Source: Oceanobacillus bengalensis (GTDB lineage: Bacteria > Bacillota > Bacilli > Bacillales > Amphibacillaceae). From it: a stretch of 64,000 bases of DNA. Position numbers and translations under genes: made by a program. The notes under the pieces were generated by a model, which was not told where the DNA came from, did not search any database, and saw only the letters and a list, made by a program, of their open reading frames with translations. This document shows positions 17,595 through 26,010 of the stretch, in pieces; the first letter of the stretch is position 1, and each line of letters opens with the position of its first letter. The stretch is from contig NZ_RBZO01000020.1 in assembly GCF_003628445.1 (NCBI RefSeq), positions 1 through 64,000 of the forward strand, in the 5' to 3' direction.

Positions 17595-18085
17595 TTGTAT
17601 AGACTGTTGATTTCTTTAATTCAGTATTGTGAAACTCTCGCTTACATTTATTAATGTTAAGCCCTGCCTTTCGCTCCGGCAGAATACTTCGCTTTCCACG
17701 GGCACGGCCTCAGCCCTCCTCGGAAGAAGAGCCCTTCCTGTGGGGTCTTCAGACACGTGCTGTTCCCGTAGGAGTCTTCGTATTCTGCCTACGCTTAGAT
17801 AGCTGCTCTAGATATTTTTTAGACTATAGTCCATAAAAACACGTTTTGGATATCCTATTTTGCATAATCATCATATTTCTAGTTAAGAAAAGTAGAGCAG
17901 ATTCTCAGTGGAGGAAACACACGTAGACTCCTGCAGGAGGAGAGGCCTAGATGAGACACCGTAGTGCGTTAGCACGAAGGGGGCTCATCAGCCGCCTTAA
18001 GGTGCGCGAAGTGTGTTTCCGGAACGACGTACTTCACACTATACTGAATTAAATACGTCCACACTTTACATCAACTATGAACTAA
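17595..18085. repeat. Composite palindromic element, copy A (about 490 bp)
   Basis: The left end is TTGTATAGACTGTTGATTTC followed by TTTAATTCAGTAT (17615-17627). The right end is ATACTGAATTAAA (18041-18053), a perfect 13-bp terminal inverted repeat, then TTTACATCAACTATGAAC. Inside are two hairpin modules. Module 1 spans 17678-17789 (GGCAGAATAC/GTATTCTGCC). Module 2 spans 17913-18020 (GGAAACACAC/GTGTGTTTCC). A 120-bp linker separates them. No transposase or credible gene lies within; a 60-codon frame at 17654-17836 is an artefact of the repeat. It lies upstream of bioY and downstream of deoD. Confidence 0.9.
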
Positions 18086-18169
18086 TTTCCTGTTGTAAGT
18101 TAATATTCTAAGCCTCGTGTCTGATGATGGTTCGCTTATAGAGCGGGAGGTTTTAGTTATGTCCAAGTC

Positions 18170-18877
18170 TTATTCAATAATTGCATTCAATGCAATTTCC
18201 ATCATTTCATTAAAAGTTGTTTGACGTTCTTCAGCAGTTGTTTCTTCTCCTGTTATAATATGATCCGATACAGTTAAAATGGATAATGCTTTGCGGCCGT
18301 ATTTTGCTGCAAGTGTATATAATGCTGTAGATTCCATTTCGATTGCTAACACTTGGTATGCTGCAAGCAACGCATTGATTTCCTTTGCGTTCTCACGATA
18401 GAATGAATCACTTGTAAAGACATTACCAACACGAAGGTTTAATCCTTTTTCAATACCATGATCATAAGCGTTTCTTAGTAAGTCGAAATCTGCTAGTGGT
18501 GCAAAGTCGATTCCGTTAAAGACCATTCGATTTACCTGTGAATCTGTCGTTGCACCTTGTGCAAGAATGACATCTCGTACTTTTACATCCTTTTGAAGTG
18601 CGCCACAGGTACCCACACGAACTAGTTTTTGTACGTCGTACTCTCTAATTAACTCATTCACGTAAATAGAAATAGAAGGGACTCCCATTCCTGTGCCTTG
18701 AACGGATACACGCTCACCTTTGTACGTTCCCGTAAACCCTAACATGCCACGAACCTCATTATATTGGGATACATCTTCTAAAAATGTTTCCGCAATAAAT
18801 TTAGCACGTAACGGGTCCCCAGGAAGTAATATTTTATCTGCAATTTCGCCTTTTTTTGCACCGATATGTACACTCAT
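18170..18877 (-). CDS. deoD: DeoD: purine nucleoside phosphorylase
   Basis: A 235-residue hexameric-type purine nucleoside phosphorylase. It shows the phosphate-binding [10 protein letters not shown], then [19 protein letters not shown] (ribose contact) and the base-contact Asp in [11 protein letters not shown]. It cleaves purine (deoxy)nucleosides with phosphate for salvage. The length is typical. GGAGGGTAT precedes the ATG. It appears as a single-gene unit, with the composite element just beyond its stop codon and no obvious terminator of its own. Confidence 0.92.
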   Translation of the reverse strand: MSVHIGAKKGEIADKILLPGDPLRAKFIAETFLEDVSQYNEVRGMLGFTGTYKGERVSVQGTGMGVPSISIYVNELIREYDVQKLVRVGTCGALQKDVKVRDVILAQGATTDSQVNRMVFNGIDFAPLADFDLLRNAYDHGIEKGLNLRVGNVFTSDSFYRENAKEINALLAAYQVLAIEMESTALYTLAAKYGRKALSILTVSDHIITGEETTAEERQTTFNEMMEIALNAIIE

Positions 18878-19071
18878 ATCCGATACCCTCCTTGATTTTT
18901 ATAAACCAAAGTTATCATATTGTAAAAGTAAAGACAAATTTATCGGAGAAATTCACGAAACTGCAAGCTATTAGTTTATTTAATAACTAAAATTGTTTAT
19001 AATAAATATATATTGGTTCGTATATAATATAGCAAACGAATCAATTTAAAAAGTCTGGAAGGATGAATCAA

Positions 19072-19335
19072 ATGAAATCACAAACATTTACAATTACAGC
19101 AGAATCCGGGGTACATGCTAGACCTGCTACATTATTAGTAAACAAAGCAGGACAATTCCAATCTGATGTTAATATTAACTATAAAGGGAAAAATGTTAAT
19201 CTTAAATCGATTATGGGGGTTATGTCTTTAGGAATTCCTAAAGGTGGAGAAATTGAAATCTCTACAGAAGGTAATGATGAAGACGAAGCATTAGAGGCTT
19301 TAGCTGGAGTAGTGAAAGAGCATTTAGGAGAGTAA
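19072..19335 (+). CDS. ptsH: HPr phosphocarrier protein (PtsH), not linked to ptsI
   Basis: An 87-residue HPr. With start ATG 19072 (GGAAGG 9 bases upstream) the residues fall exactly at canonical numbers: phospho-acceptor H15 in [10 protein letters not shown] and regulatory S46 in [13 protein letters not shown] 19063 overlaps the ribosome site and would shift these. H15 rules out Crh, which has Gln there. HPr carries phosphate from enzyme I to sugar permeases and, as HPr-Ser-P, assists CcpA. In B. subtilis ptsH is followed by ptsI; here a terminator follows at once, so it is an orphan gene. Confidence 0.92.
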   Translation: MKSQTFTITAESGVHARPATLLVNKAGQFQSDVNINYKGKNVNLKSIMGVMSLGIPKGGEIEISTEGNDEDEALEALAGVVKEHLGE

Positions 19336-19338
19336 TGG

Positions 19339-19368
19339 AAAGAGCTAGGTTTCTAGCTCTTTTTTTTT
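19339..19368 (+). terminator. Terminator after ptsH
   Basis: AAAGAGCTA (19339-19347) pairs with TAGCTCTTT (19354-19362), followed by a run of T's. The 3' end overlaps the stop of kapB. Confidence 0.85.
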
Positions 19369-19765
19369 ATAACATGTAGTATTTTTTCTTGTAATCCTTG
19401 TCTTCTAATTGTTCTAATGTACTTAATGCTTTTTTATTATAAGCGGTGTCTTCTTTTAGAAGCTTCTCTTTGTATGTCTGGACTGCTTGTTTTAGTGACT
19501 CCCCATATGAAGGAATGACTTCTGTAAACAAATGAACTGCGGGTTTTTTCACGTTCATTTTTTCGTGAAAGTAAAGTGCCTTACGTTCGTGAAAGAAAAC
19601 ATTCTCTACTTCTCCTGGATTATGTATGTCTCCTTGCATCGGATGTTTTATTACTGCAAGCACCTCGATTAAGCAGGTCCTGCCACGATCTTCTTTTACC
19701 TCCCCAATGTAGGTTCCTGAGTGGTAATGTGCTTTTATAATTTCACCAATACTTACTTCTGCCAT
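19367..19765 (-). CDS. kapB: KapB: kinase-associated protein B
   Basis: A 132-residue protein matching KapB. Family features are SIGEIIKAHYHSGTYIGEV at the start, AVIKHPMQGDIHNPGEVENV and FFHERKALYFHEK. In B. subtilis KapB influences the sporulation phosphorelay kinase KinB. No lipobox is evident, so despite the historic name 'lipoprotein' it looks cytosolic here. The second of two adjacent ATG codons (19765) has better spacing from AGAGGTG. It converges on ptsH and diverges from the next small gene. Confidence 0.82.
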   Translation of the reverse strand: MAEVSIGEIIKAHYHSGTYIGEVKEDRGRTCLIEVLAVIKHPMQGDIHNPGEVENVFFHERKALYFHEKMNVKKPAVHLFTEVIPSYGESLKQAVQTYKEKLLKEDTAYNKKALSTLEQLEDKDYKKKYYML

Positions 19766-19820
19766 CATATCACCTCTAATTTGTATTTTGCCAGAAAGAG
19801 ATTAGATTAGCTAATAATTA

Positions 19821-19858
19821 GACTCATTACTTGGTAATGAGTCGTTTTTTGATATAAT
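19821..19858 (+). promoter_or_regulatory. Promoter with overlapping inverted repeat
   Basis: GACTCATTA (19821-19829) and TAATGAGTC (19835-19843) form a perfect 9-bp inverted repeat that overlaps a possible -35 (TTGGTA 19831-19836). The -10 TATAAT is at 19853-19858. It could be an operator. The T-run after it also makes it look like a terminator, but no plus-strand gene enters from upstream. Confidence 0.5.
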
Positions 19859-19879
19859 ATGAGTGGAAGGAAGTGAATA

Positions 19880-20092
19880 ATGATGTATCTATATATGCCG
19901 TTTCTATATTTTCCGCAAGATAAATCAGAATATTTGCCTGCAGTGCTATCATTGATCTTTTTTATGGCATTAGCGTGCATCGCTTTATACTTATTCTATA
20001 AAAAATCAAAGAAAGACGAAAAAGCTTTTGATGAAGAATATGAAAAGAAAATAAAGCAAGCAACAAGTTCTAAGGGGAACTCTGACAAGTGA
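19880..20092 (+). CDS. Small single-span membrane protein, function unknown
   Basis: A 70-residue protein with one membrane segment (residues about 21-40, VLSLIFFMALACIALYLFY) and a highly charged C-terminal tail (KKSKKDEKAFDEEYEKK). GGAAGGAAG lies 6-7 bases before the ATG and a promoter sits directly upstream, so translation is likely. I do not recognise the family. It precedes sodC by 72 bp and may share its transcript. Confidence 0.6.
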   Translation: MMYLYMPFLYFPQDKSEYLPAVLSLIFFMALACIALYLFYKKSKKDEKAFDEEYEKKIKQATSSKGNSDK

Positions 20093-20115
20093 CAGCCATC
20101 CATGCATAGGACTCG

Positions 20116-20139
20116 ATACTAAAGGTAATACTTTAGTAT
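20116..20139 (+). promoter_or_regulatory. Perfect inverted repeat upstream of sodC
   Basis: ATACTAAAG (20116-20124) and CTTTAGTAT (20131-20139) form a 9-bp inverted repeat with a 6-bp centre, 25 bp before the sodC start. There is no T-run, so it is an operator candidate rather than a terminator. It does not match the PerR, Zur or MntR consensus as I know them. Confidence 0.45.
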
Positions 20140-20164
20140 AAAAGCTCTGTGGAGGATTATGCAT

Positions 20165-20752
20165 ATGCGGTTACTATTATTAGGTTTTTCCATCTTTTTT
20201 CTTGTTTCATGTCAAAGCGGCGATAGTGAAATGAGTCGTACAGTTGATATGTATAATGATTCTGGTGATATGGTTGGAACTGCTGTTTTAAATCAAGGTT
20301 CTGATGGTGTATCCATTAAATTAACATTAGAAGGACTAGAACCTGGGTTTCATGGAATACACGTTCACGAGTTCGCATCTTGTGAAGCCCCTGATTTCGA
20401 GAGTGCTGGCAATCACTTGGATCCTGATGGGAATGAGCATGGATTAATGCATCCCAAGGGTGCACACTTAGGTGACTTACCAAACATCGAAGCAGATGGT
20501 GGAGGACTTGTGGATGCGGAGTTAATGCTACCGGGTGCTACTTTATTAGACGGAAAACAATCGCTTTTAAGAGGTGAAGGAACTTCTATTGTTGTCCATG
20601 AAGCGCAGGACGATGGAGTTAGTCAACCGAGTGGAGACTCTGGGGCGAGAATCCTATGTGGTGAATTAAAAGCAGACCCAGATCAAGAATCTGATTCTGA
20701 GACAGAAGATTCTCCGTCAGACCCGACTGAAACAAACGAAGAGGAAGAATAG
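20165..20752 (+). CDS. sodC: Cu/Zn superoxide dismutase lipoprotein (SodC/YojM type)
   Basis: A 195-residue lipoprotein with a lipobox (FLVSCQSG) and a Cu/Zn-SOD domain. The metal ligands are all visible: HVHEF (two Cu His), AGNHLDP (bridging His), GLMHPKGAHLGDL (Zn His, His and Asp) and IVVHEAQDD (Cu His). The active-site Arg is in GDSGARILCGEL. Cys of ASC and ILC can form the structural disulfide. B. subtilis YojM is reported to lack some copper ligands; this one does not. The C-terminus is a 25-residue acidic tail. ATG 20165 fits GGAGG better (9 bases) than 20159. Confidence 0.88.
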   Translation: MRLLLLGFSIFFLVSCQSGDSEMSRTVDMYNDSGDMVGTAVLNQGSDGVSIKLTLEGLEPGFHGIHVHEFASCEAPDFESAGNHLDPDGNEHGLMHPKGAHLGDLPNIEADGGGLVDAELMLPGATLLDGKQSLLRGEGTSIVVHEAQDDGVSQPSGDSGARILCGELKADPDQESDSETEDSPSDPTETNEEEE

Positions 20753-20782
20753 AAAAACCGCCATGATTATGGCGGTTTTTTA
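20753..20782. terminator. Bidirectional terminator between sodC and patB
   Basis: A perfect 12-bp stem: AAAAACCGCCAT (20753-20764) and ATGGCGGTTTTT (20769-20780) with a 4-base loop. Confidence 0.88.
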
Positions 20783-20797
20783 ATTAGGAGGAAAAAT

Positions 20798-21970
20798 TTA
20801 TCTTTGCTTCACTGCATCAATAATACGCTTAACACCTTCTTCTAAGGTTGCCCGTGGACAAGCAATATTCATACGCATGAATTGCTCGCCTTCCACGCCA
20901 TAATCAACACCTGCATTAAGTCCAACCTTTGCTTCTTGGATCATAAACTTTTTTAAATCATCGCTATTAAGTTGGAGTGCACTACAATCAATCCATAACA
21001 AGTATGTTCCTTCAGATCTCGTTACTTTCAATGTTGTTTCTGATTCTAACGTTTCAATGACGTAATTCCTGTGACTTTCAAGAACGGCTATAAGTTCTTC
21101 TAGCCAAGGTCCGCCGTGAGTATAAGCTGCTTCAAGCGCTGTATTTGCCATTGTATTTAGTCCGTTCGGATGATACCCCTGTTTGGTAAATTGATTATTT
21201 AATTTTTCACGTTTTTCTTTATTGCTTGTGACAACATAAGATACCTCAAGTCCTGCTAAATTAAATGTTTTAGATGGTGCCATACATGTAATTGTATTAT
21301 CGGCGATTTCATGAGAAATAGAAGCAATTGGTGTATGATGCACCCCCCTGAAAACAAGATCAGCATGAATTTCATCAGAGATTATCATTACACCATTTTC
21401 CAGACAAAGTCTTGCAATCTCTTTTAATTCGTCTATACTCCAGACTTTTCCTACTGGATTATGCGGAGAGCATAAAACAAACACTTTCACACCAGATTTT
21501 AACTTCTCGGAAAAATCATCAAAATCAATATGATACTGGCCATCATTATAAATAAGGGGATTTTTGACAATTTCTCTATGATGTCCCTTTATTACGTTGT
21601 AAAATGGTGTATAGACAGGGGTTTGTATTAATACCTTATCCCCTGGTTCGGTAAAGGCTTGTATTGCCATATGTAAGGTATTTACTACTCCAGGACTAAA
21701 TGACAACCATTCGGAATTAATTTCCCAACGATGCCTATTTCCAATCCAATTTACAACAGAATCTTGCACTTCTTTGTCAATAACTGTATAGCCATAAATT
21801 CCGTGCTCAGCACGCTTAATTAATGCTTCATTGATTTTATTTGGTGCTCTGAAATCCATGTCTGCCACCCACATTGGTACTACTTCTTTGGATCCAAATA
21901 CAGATTCTATCATATCCCATTTAACTGATCGCGTTTTTTTTCTTTCATGTACTTCTTCAAAAATACTCAA
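20798..21970 (-). CDS. patB: PatB/MalY-type C-S beta-lyase aminotransferase
   Basis: A 390-residue PLP enzyme of fold type I. It begins with FEEVHERKKTRSVKWDM and VPMWVADMDFRAP, hallmarks of MalY/PatB. The PLP lysine is K234 in APSKTFNLAG. SPHNPVGKVW and SDEIHADLVF are the cofactor-binding segments. The enzyme cleaves cystathionine or cysteine to pyruvate, ammonia and a thiol; aminotransferase activity is possible. The start is TTG with AGGGGGG 7 bases upstream. Confidence 0.87.
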   Translation of the reverse strand: MSIFEEVHERKKTRSVKWDMIESVFGSKEVVPMWVADMDFRAPNKINEALIKRAEHGIYGYTVIDKEVQDSVVNWIGNRHRWEINSEWLSFSPGVVNTLHMAIQAFTEPGDKVLIQTPVYTPFYNVIKGHHREIVKNPLIYNDGQYHIDFDDFSEKLKSGVKVFVLCSPHNPVGKVWSIDELKEIARLCLENGVMIISDEIHADLVFRGVHHTPIASISHEIADNTITCMAPSKTFNLAGLEVSYVVTSNKEKREKLNNQFTKQGYHPNGLNTMANTALEAAYTHGGPWLEELIAVLESHRNYVIETLESETTLKVTRSEGTYLLWIDCSALQLNSDDLKKFMIQEAKVGLNAGVDYGVEGEQFMRMNIACPRATLEEGVKRIIDAVKQR

Positions 21971-22030
21971 AGATTAACCCCCCTATATTATGTATAATGA
22001 ATATTATAGCAGAGAAAAAGTAAATGAAGT

Positions 22031-22061
22031 CAAAAAAAAGCAAAGCGTTATACGCCTTGCC
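22031..22061 (-). terminator. Terminator of the pgi transcript
   Basis: On the minus strand GCAAGGCGT and ACGCTTTGC pair over 9 bp with one G-U, followed by eight T's. It lies 120 bp beyond the pgi stop. Confidence 0.65.
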
Positions 22062-22181
22062 TACAGGGGGAATACGAGAAAGTCTTACGATAACAGTTAT
22101 TCCCCGCTAGATAATTTCTAAACCTTTTCTTAGAAAAAATTTTAAATTAATTTGAATAGGTGAAGAGGAGGGACTATAAAA

Positions 22182-23528
22182 TTATAATCGTTTTTCCAAT
22201 TCTTCTTTTTGTTTTTCGAATCCAGGCTTACCTAGAAGTGCAAACATATTTTTCTTGTATGCTTCAACACCAGGTTGGTCAAATGGATTAACTCCTAGCA
22301 AGTACCCGCTAATTCCGCATGCTTTTTCAAAGAAGTATACGAGATAACCAAACGTATAAGCATCAAGCTGTGGTACCTCGACAATTAGATTCGGGACGTC
22401 TCCATCTGTATGTGCTAGCATCGTACCTTGGAATGCTTTGTCATTAATCTCGTGTATGCTTTTTCCTGCAAGGTAGTTAAGGCCATCAGAATTATTTTCT
22501 TCTGCTTCTAAAATTAATTCCTTCTTAGAATTGTTCACATGTAGAACCGTTTCAAATATATTGCGTCGTCCTTCTTGAATGTATTGACCTAATGAATGGA
22601 GATCGGTCGTAAAGTTAGCTGAAGAAGGATAGATGGCTTTATTATCTTTTCCTTCACTTTCACCAAACAATTGCTTCCACCATTCTGAAAAATATTGCAA
22701 GCTTGGTTCATAATTAATAAGTAGCTCTGTAACTTTTCCTTTATTATATAAAACATTACGAACAGCTGCGTACTGGTATGCAGGATTTTTCTCGAGGCTT
22801 GGCTCACTTAAGTCATTCATGGCATCTTTTGCACCTTGCATCATATCATCCGTTGATATTCCGCTTACAGCAATCGGCAGAAGTCCAACAGCAGTTAGTA
22901 CAGAGTAACGACCACCAACGTCATCAGGTATTACAAATGTTTCATAGCCTGCTTCATCGGCAGAAGTTTTAAGTGCACCTTTTGCTTTGTCTGTTGTAGC
23001 ATAAATACGTTTTACTGCTTCATCTTTTCCGTATTTTTCTTCTAAGTATTTTTTGAAAATGCGGAAGGCAACAGCAGGTTCCGTTGTTGTACCACTTTTT
23101 GAAATAACATTAATCGAGAAATCTTTATCTTTTAGTACATCAAAAAGTTCGCTCATATAGGTTGAGCTTAAATGGTGGCCAACGAAAATGATTTGTGGTA
23201 CTTTTCTTTCTTCTTTGGAAAGTAAGTTTTGGAAAGAATGATTCAACATTTCAAGTGCAGCACGCGCCCCTAAATATGAACCACCAATACCGATGACAAG
23301 AAGAATATCGGAATCACGTTTTATTTTCTCGGCAGCAGTTTGAATACGAGCATATTCTTCTTTATCATAATTCTCTGGTAAGTCAACCCAGCCTAAATAG
23401 TCGCTCCCAGCTCCAGTTTTATTATGTAACATATTGTGGGCAACCTCAACAAATCCTGAGAGGTTGTCTATTTCTTGTTGGTTAAAGAATGTTAGTGCTT
23501 TGTCATACTTAAATGAAACATGCGTCAT
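22182..23528 (-). CDS. pgi: Pgi: glucose-6-phosphate isomerase
   Basis: A 448-residue isomerase with the Bacillus short form. It has [18 protein letters not shown] near residue 80, the phosphosugar-binding [35 protein letters not shown] and [15 protein letters not shown] (the Glu base region), plus a C-terminal catalytic Lys region. It interconverts glucose-6-phosphate and fructose-6-phosphate in glycolysis and gluconeogenesis. AGGAGGA precedes the ATG. In B. subtilis pgi also neighbours yugI. Confidence 0.95.
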   Translation of the reverse strand: MTHVSFKYDKALTFFNQQEIDNLSGFVEVAHNMLHNKTGAGSDYLGWVDLPENYDKEEYARIQTAAEKIKRDSDILLVIGIGGSYLGARAALEMLNHSFQNLLSKEERKVPQIIFVGHHLSSTYMSELFDVLKDKDFSINVISKSGTTTEPAVAFRIFKKYLEEKYGKDEAVKRIYATTDKAKGALKTSADEAGYETFVIPDDVGGRYSVLTAVGLLPIAVSGISTDDMMQGAKDAMNDLSEPSLEKNPAYQYAAVRNVLYNKGKVTELLINYEPSLQYFSEWWKQLFGESEGKDNKAIYPSSANFTTDLHSLGQYIQEGRRNIFETVLHVNNSKKELILEAEENNSDGLNYLAGKSIHEINDKAFQGTMLAHTDGDVPNLIVEVPQLDAYTFGYLVYFFEKACGISGYLLGVNPFDQPGVEAYKKNMFALLGKPGFEKQKEELEKRL

Positions 23529-23642
23529 TTTAAGTCCTCCTTAATATGGAATGTTTTCTACTATGATTTCTATACATACTTACTTTACTCAATTGAATTA
23601 CGTAAATCAAGCGTAAGATTGTATGATACTGAACAAGCTATA

Positions 23643-23678
23643 AGGCAAAAAAGCACGCTAATCTTAACTGCGTGCCTA
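23643..23678 (-). terminator. Terminator of yugI
   Basis: On the minus strand GGCACGC and GCGTGCTTTTTT form a stem of at least 6-7 bp with an 11-base loop and a T-run. Confidence 0.65.
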
Positions 23679-23737
23679 GGGTATAGCGCCCAAAACTAGG
23701 CATTTAAAGAGAAACGCACTAGATGGGAAGTATTTTA

Positions 23738-24133
23738 TTATTTTTTAAAAGCTTCACGTTCAGATGATTGATCAATCCACTCTTGTAGTTTGTCTTTTAA
23801 AGTATTGAAACCTGCATTATCATTATCTTGTTGTTGTTTTGGTGCAGAGTGTGTTGTCTTTTTAGCTTTTGGAGCAGCTTTTTGTGGTGCTTCTTCCGTT
23901 GCACGAATGGATAGTGATACTTTTCCTTTCGCATCATCCACGTTTATTACTTTAACTTTTACTTCATCTCCGACTGTTAAGTGTTCATTAATATCTTTTA
24001 CAAATCCGTGCGTAATTTCTGAGATATGAACTAATCCCTGTGTTTCTTCGTCTAATGCAATGAATGCACCATATGGTTGTATGCCAGTTACTTTACCATC
24101 AAGTACTTGACCTGCTTCAAATTTATTTGTCAT
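23738..24133 (-). CDS. yugI: YugI: S1-domain RNA-binding protein (general stress protein 13)
   Basis: A 131-residue protein with one S1 domain (residues 5-75: GQVLDGKVTGIQPYGAFIALDE, GLVHISEI, KVKVINVDDAKGKVSLSIR) and a basic, Ala/Lys/Gln-rich tail. It matches YugI/GSP13, a ribosome-associated stress protein of Bacillus. ATG 24133 is chosen over 24142 because TAGGAG is 9 bases from the former and abuts the latter. Confidence 0.85.
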   Translation of the reverse strand: MTNKFEAGQVLDGKVTGIQPYGAFIALDEETQGLVHISEITHGFVKDINEHLTVGDEVKVKVINVDDAKGKVSLSIRATEEAPQKAAPKAKKTTHSAPKQQQDNDNAGFNTLKDKLQEWIDQSSEREAFKK

Positions 24134-24210
24134 GCTGAACATCTCCTATTCGATTCTTTTTACACAATATGTTATTTTATCATACAATGTATATTCTCGC
24201 AAAATATAAT

Positions 24211-25209
24211 TTACCAATCTATGAAAGAAAGAAGGATGTCGTCCTCCTTTAGTATATATTCTGCTGGTGGATGGATTTTATATCCACCATCACGAAGAAT
24301 ACCTAAAAGAAGATGTCCTTGCTTTAACATAATACTTGAGGTCTCTAGAAATGATAAATTGACAAGCTCACTTGGAATTTTTGAATGAGAAAATTGTTTG
24401 CGATTTAATAGTTGAATAATATCTTCAAATGGTTTAGCGGTTTTCTTATGTGATAGCTCGTGAAAGAATAGTGTACTTAGGAAATCATTCGGTTTGATAA
24501 TTGTTGTTGCTCCAGCCCGTAATGCGTTCTCAATTTGCACACTCGATAAAACCTCAGCAATAATCGGAATGTCTTTATTGTTTCCTCTAATAGCTAGTGT
24601 AGCTAGAATCACCCAATTATCAGCTTGCTTTTCACTTTTTAAAACGTCTGAAGTAATGAGTACCTTTGCCGCATGATTGATATTGGCCCTATCTAATATG
24701 GAATCTTCGGTCGCGTCACCATGGATGAAGTGTACAGGATATAGCTGATAAGAAATTTGTCTTTCTGTTTTATCAATTAGTACAATTTGTAGTTCAGGAA
24801 ATTTATCTGCTAACAGTCTGATCAATAGCTTGCTTCGTTCATTCCAACCAATTAATATGAGGTGTTTACTTCCTTTAAATTGCAATTTTCCTTGCTCTAA
24901 ATCCTGTTCACGTTGCAAGGTTGCTGTTGAAATAGATGATATGTAAAATGCAATTATTCCTCCACCAGTTAAAATTAATACGATAGCAATTATTCTACCA
25001 ACTGGAGTGAGTGGCACAAAATCACCATAACCAACTGTTGCAGCCGTAACAAATGCCCACCATATTCCATCAAAAGTTGTCGGAAATTGATTTGGTTCGA
25101 TCAAATGGATTATCGTCCCGAACAATAACATAATAATAAAAGCCGATACTAATAGTTTTATGATTATTGGTAATCGGAAATATAAGTGTTTTAGAAGTTT
25201 GACTGTCAT
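24211..25209 (-). CDS. yugO: YugO-type potassium channel with RCK domain
   Basis: A 332-residue two-helix K+ channel. The selectivity filter TVGYGD is at residues 58-63, between two membrane helices (15-38 and 69-92). An RCK/TrkA-N Rossmann domain follows (HLILIGWNERSKLLIRLL) and then a TrkA-C-like segment. B. subtilis YugO mediates K+ efflux, including biofilm electrical signalling. The mstX (mistic) gene that precedes yugO in B. subtilis is not present in the gap upstream. AAAAGGTG precedes the ATG. Confidence 0.88.
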   Translation of the reverse strand: MTVKLLKHLYFRLPIIIKLLVSAFIIMLLFGTIIHLIEPNQFPTTFDGIWWAFVTAATVGYGDFVPLTPVGRIIAIVLILTGGGIIAFYISSISTATLQREQDLEQGKLQFKGSKHLILIGWNERSKLLIRLLADKFPELQIVLIDKTERQISYQLYPVHFIHGDATEDSILDRANINHAAKVLITSDVLKSEKQADNWVILATLAIRGNNKDIPIIAEVLSSVQIENALRAGATTIIKPNDFLSTLFFHELSHKKTAKPFEDIIQLLNRKQFSHSKIPSELVNLSFLETSSIMLKQGHLLLGILRDGGYKIHPPAEYILKEDDILLSFIDW

Positions 25210-25295
25210 TGTTTCACCTTTTAACGAATGGATTTATTTTATAGTATGGACAAAGCGTCTTATTTACTATACATGGGGGAGAAGAAGGAGAAATG

Positions 25296-25332
25296 AAAAA
25301 TAGTCTGCTTGTATTGTAGCAGACTATTTTTC
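25296..25332 (-). terminator. Terminator after the thioredoxin-like gene
   Basis: A perfect 14-bp stem: AAAAATAGTCTGCT (25296-25309) and AGCAGACTATTTTT (25318-25331). Its arms can work on either strand. Confidence 0.8.
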
Positions 25333-25334
25333 AT

Positions 25335-25883
25335 TTATAATACAGCTTTAATACTTTGATAGACATAATTCCAGAAATCTTGGTTACTTTGATATGTTTC
25401 CTGAAATGATGCATACATTGCTTCTGCTTTTTCTTTATATTCATCCGCATCTTGTGGTGGAAGGGAACTGCGCGATTCATCAACAAATTGCTGAACCTCA
25501 GCAGCGCGGGGACCCCATTTTGCTACTTCATTACCTTCCTTATCGATAAAAATGAAAATAGGAATCGAACGAGATTTTCCATTTGTTAAGTATTGATCCA
25601 TTAACTCCAGATTTTGATCACGCAGTACCATACGTGTTTCAATCGTTGCCTTTTCTGCGAATTTAAGCAAAATAGGAATATTTAACATTGCGTCTCCACA
25701 CCAATCTTCTGTTAGAACAATGGCACGAAGTTGTTTTTCTTGTGTTTTATTAATAAAAGCTTCGTCTTCTTCTGGTGGGGCGAATGTCTTGTAGATATGT
25801 TCTAATCCTTCTTTGTTCATTTTCATGGAATCAATGTAGTCTTGCGCTGGAATCGCTTTTTCAAACCAATTGTTTAAATTCAA
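25335..25883 (-). CDS. Thioredoxin-fold protein with single active-site Cys
   Basis: A 182-residue thioredoxin-family protein. The fold core is AIVLTEDWCGDAMLNIPILLKF with the cis-proline segment SIPIFIFIDKEG. The active-site position reads WCGD instead of WCxxC, so only one Cys remains, suggesting a bacillithiol- or thiol-linked role or loss of disulfide reduction (inference). TTG 25883 fits AAGGAGAG at about 9 bases; GTG 25892 abuts it. It is cytosolic. Confidence 0.7.
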   Translation of the reverse strand: MNLNNWFEKAIPAQDYIDSMKMNKEGLEHIYKTFAPPEEDEAFINKTQEKQLRAIVLTEDWCGDAMLNIPILLKFAEKATIETRMVLRDQNLELMDQYLTNGKSRSIPIFIFIDKEGNEVAKWGPRAAEVQQFVDESRSSLPPQDADEYKEKAEAMYASFQETYQSNQDFWNYVYQSIKAVL

Positions 25884-26010
25884 CTGTTCCACTCTCCTTA
25901 TTCTTTTCTTTCTTAAATTCTAACCATAATTGCTGTGAGCGTAAACAAATGTGCTCTACTTGTGAATTTTTGATATGATGAAAGTAGATGTTGACATAGG
26001 AGGTAAATCA

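Noticed and set aside
17654-17836. Short frames inside composite elements (also 38144-38338 and 50561-50785)
   Set aside because: They are translations of the hairpin module and recur wherever the module does. No start site supports them.
17595-18085. Insertion sequence
   Set aside because: Ends and size are MITE-like, but no transposase frame, complete or broken, is visible in any copy.
25210-25295. mstX (mistic) gene upstream of yugO
   Set aside because: The gap is too short and holds only the upstream region of yugO and the terminator of the neighbouring gene.
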